In this document: one piece after another, positions 32,422 to 34,444 of the stretch
How positions within the stretch are numbered: position 1 is the first letter of the stretch
How the letters are laid out: each line of letters opens with the position of its first letter
NCBI RefSeq assembly: GCF_009377235.1
Contig: NZ_VMNX01000088.1
Coordinates: forward strand, 1 to 34,444
Length of the DNA stretch: 34,444 nucleotides
Direction of reading: 5' to 3'
Origin: Streptomyces acidicola
GTDB lineage: Bacteria; Actinomycetota; Actinomycetes; Streptomycetales; Streptomycetaceae
The notes under the pieces: generated by a model
Databases searched by the model: none
Seen by the model: the letters and a program-made list of their open reading frames with translations, nothing else
Told to the model about the DNA's origin: nothing
Program-made: the position numbers and the translations under genes

Positions 32422-34444
32422 TCAGCGTCCCAGGCGCCCGCGGACCATGCCGACCATTGAGTTGAGCTCCTCGATGCGCATCCGTCGCGCCGCGACGAAG
32501 AAGACACCGAGTAGAACGATTCCGCCGCCGACGAGCGCGAGCATCGAGCCGCCGACGCCCTGTCCCAGAGCGCGGCTGATGCCGTAGCAGGCGGCACCGC
32601 TGAGCAGAGCCGCCGGCACCGAGGCGATGCACAGCCTCGCGTACGTCCGCAGCACCCTGCCCCCGTCCAGATCACCGCCCAGCCGCTTGCGCAGCCGCCG
32701 CCAGGCCACGCCGACACCGGTCGCGTACGCCAGTCCGTACGCGGCAGCCATGCCCACCACGGCCCACCGGGCCGGCAGCACGAGGAAGCAGACCGCGGAC
32801 GCCCCGGCGTTGACGGCCGCCACGATGACTGTGTTGTAGAAGGGCGTCCGGGTGTCCTCGTACGCGTAGAAGGCACGCAGCACGACGTACTGCACGGAGT
32901 ACGGGATCAGACCGAGGCCGAACGCCATCAGCATGTAGCCCATGTTCGTGGCCGAGCTGGTGCCGGAGGAGCCGAAGATCAGGGTGCACATCGGGATGCC
33001 GAGAGAGACAAACCCGAAGGCGATGGGCACGATCGCGACGGCGGTCGTGCGCAGGCCCTGGGAGATGTCGTCGCGGACGGCACCCGGGTCGTCCTCGGCG
33101 GCGGAACGCGAGATCCGCGGCAGCAGGGCGGCCATCAGGGACACCGTGATGATCGCCTGCGGCAGACCCCAGATGAGCTGGGCGTTGGCGTAGGCGCTGA
33201 AACCGGTGCCGGGGATGTTCGTGTCCGTGACCGCTGCGGTGGCGAGCTGGGTGACGACGAGGGCGCCCGCCTGGTTGGCGAGGACGAACAGGATCGTCCA
33301 CTTGGCGAGCATCGCGGCCTTGCCCAGGCCGTGGCCCTTCCAGTCGAAGCGCAGGCGCAGTTTGAAGCCCGTCTCCCGCAGGTACGGGATCATCGCGAGG
33401 GACTGGACGACGAGACCGAGAAGGATACCGATACCGAGGAGCCGCTCCCCCTCCGGCGGAATGTTCTTGACAGTCATGTGCGAGTTGGCCGCGCTGCCGT
33501 AGACCCAGAGGAACGCTCCCAGGGTCACGATGATGACGATGTTGTTCAGGACCGGGGTCCACATCATCGCGCCGAACCGGCCGCGGGCGTTGAGGATCTG
33601 CCCCATCACCACGTGGATGCCCATGAAGAAGATCGAGGGCAGGAAGTACTGGGTGAAGGTGACGGCGACCCCGTTGGCCGCGGAATTCGTGGCGAGGGGG
33701 TTCGACAGGGCACGTACCAGCAGCGGAGCCGCGAACATGGTGGCCGCGGTGAGTAGGCCGAGGACCACCATGACCAGGGTCAGCAGCCGGTTGGCGTACG
33801 CCTCCCCGCCGTCGTCGTCCTCCTTCATGGCGCGCACGAGCTGCGGCACGAAGACGGAGTTGAGGCCACCGCCGACCGTCAGGATGTAGATCATCGTCGG
33901 CAGCTGGTACGCCACCTGGAAGGACTCGCCCAGCAGGCCGAGACCCAGCGCGGAGACGATCATCGCGGAGCGGATGAACCCGGTGAGGCGGGACACCATG
34001 GTGCCGGCCGCCATCACGGCGCTGGACTTCAGCAGCCCCGAGGCGCGGCCGCCCTTATTCGCCGGAGGCACGGGAGCGGGCGCGGGGGCGGTCTGCTCCG
34101 GTTCGGAGCCCTGGGCGGGCATCGACGGCTGGGCGGGACCCGGTACGGACGGCTGGCCCATGGGTGCGTGCGCGCCGCTGGGTCCGTGCGCACCGCCCTG
34201 CTGCTGGTCGCGGAAGAGATGGGCGAAGGCATCGGGCTCGTGACGCTGCTGCCCGGCCCGCGTGACGAGATCGTCCACGCCCACGAACTGCGTCGTACGG
34301 GGGTCGTCGCCGTACGGCAGATGCTGTGACGGCCCCTCGGGCTCGGGCGGCGGGGTCTGTGCCCACACCCGCGGGTCGGGGGCGTACGGGGAGGACGGCG
34401 GCTGGGCGTAGAGCGGCTGCTGGGGCGGGTATGTGCCCGGAGGC
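32422..34444 (-). CDS. murJ: Lipid II flippase MurJ (MviN), 5' end cut by the window
   Basis: MurJ moves the peptidoglycan precursor lipid II across the membrane. At least 674 residues lie in the window and the frame is still open at the edge, so the start is missing; an internal GTG at 34368 would give 648 residues. The N-terminal region of about 130 residues is a Pro/Gln/Tyr-rich cytoplasmic extension. The MOP-superfamily core starts near SGLLKSSAVMAAGTMVSRLTGF and includes the conserved LPTMIYILTVGGGLNSVFVPQ, with about 14 hydrophobic segments to the end. The pseudokinase gene follows after 117 bp on the same strand. The extension is long compared with E. coli MurJ but usual in Streptomyces. 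Confidence 0.95.
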   Translation of the reverse strand, partial: PPGTYPPQQPLYAQPPSSPYAPDPRVWAQTPPPEPEGPSQHLPYGDDPRTTQFVGVDDLVTRAGQQRHEPDAFAHLFRDQQQGGAHGPSGAHAPMGQPSVPGPAQPSMPAQGSEPEQTAPAPAPVPPANKGGRASGLLKSSAVMAAGTMVSRLTGFIRSAMIVSALGLGLLGESFQVAYQLPTMIYILTVGGGLNSVFVPQLVRAMKEDDDGGEAYANRLLTLVMVVLGLLTAATMFAAPLLVRALSNPLATNSAANGVAVTFTQYFLPSIFFMGIHVVMGQILNARGRFGAMMWTPVLNNIVIIVTLGAFLWVYGSAANSHMTVKNIPPEGERLLGIGILLGLVVQSLAMIPYLRETGFKLRLRFDWKGHGLGKAAMLAKWTILFVLANQAGALVVTQLATAAVTDTNIPGTGFSAYANAQLIWGLPQAIITVSLMAALLPRISRSAAEDDPGAVRDDISQGLRTTAVAIVPIAFGFVSLGIPMCTLIFGSSGTSSATNMGYMLMAFGLGLIPYSVQYVVLRAFYAYEDTRTPFYNTVIVAAVNAGASAVCFLVLPARWAVVGMAAAYGLAYATGVGVAWRRLRKRLGGDLDGGRVLRTYARLCIASVPAALLSGAACYGISRALGQGVGGSMLALVGGGIVLLGVFFVAARRMRIEELNSMVGMVRGRLGR

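Overview
The window is the chromosomal origin region of a high-GC actinobacterium, almost certainly a Streptomyces. The evidence is the gene order (trxA-trxB-anti-sigma-sigM-pseudokinase-murJ on one side of parB-parA-rsmG-jag-yidC-yidD-rnpA-rpmH-dnaA-oriC-dnaN-gnd-recF-dciA-gyrB-gyrA), the very long domain II of DnaA, the about 1 kb oriC filled with TTGTCCACA-type DnaA boxes, parS sites of the form GTTTCACGTGAAAC, and the strong G/C bias at third codon positions. Because of that bias, nearly every real gene has long open shadow frames on the other strand.

Layout. 1-6.6 kb is an accessory-looking block between two tRNA genes (tRNA-Ala, tRNA-Ile). It holds an XRE-type DNA-binding protein, a tail-anchored Ser/Thr kinase, a convergent secreted and membrane-anchored protein, a DLW-39 family micro-protein and two small uncharacterised proteins. 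6.6-16.8 kb (minus strand) is the replication operon dnaN-gnd-recF-dciA-gyrB-gyrA-DUF3566, then tRNA-Ile. 16.8-17.8 kb is oriC. 17.8-19.8 kb is dnaA. A divergent control region (19.8-20.2 kb) carries an HrdB-like promoter in each direction, with an inverted pair of DnaA boxes between them. 20.2-26.3 kb (plus strand) is rpmH-rnpA-yidD-yidC-jag-rsmG-parA-parB. It continues with a GNAT acetyltransferase that converges on trxB-trxA. 28.9-34.4 kb (minus strand) is murJ (cut by the window edge)-pseudokinase-sigM-anti-sigma.

How it works together. DnaA loads on oriC, DciA is the helicase-loader candidate, DnaN is the sliding clamp, RecF handles gap repair and GyrAB manages supercoils. ParA/ParB with five parS sites (23.9-29.5 kb) organise the freshly copied origin. 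RpmH, RnpA, YidD, YidC and Jag are the translation, RNA-processing and membrane-insertion block usually found at bacterial origins. TrxBA is read from a textbook SigR promoter (GGAAT-N18-GTT). MurJ and its pseudokinase partner belong to peptidoglycan precursor export.

I see no phage, insertion sequence, CRISPR array or biosynthetic cluster. The most interesting signals are regulatory. parS sites are built into three proteins as the same peptide, VSRET. DnaA boxes lie outside oriC, in front of parA, in front of dnaA and as a perfect hairpin between gnd and recF. One terminator hairpin abuts a parS site. A 22-bp palindrome overlaps the DLW-39 promoter, and a 24-bp tandem repeat shows an 11/13-bp alternation. 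Gene calls rest on reading the translated sequence and on remembered family features; no database search was run.
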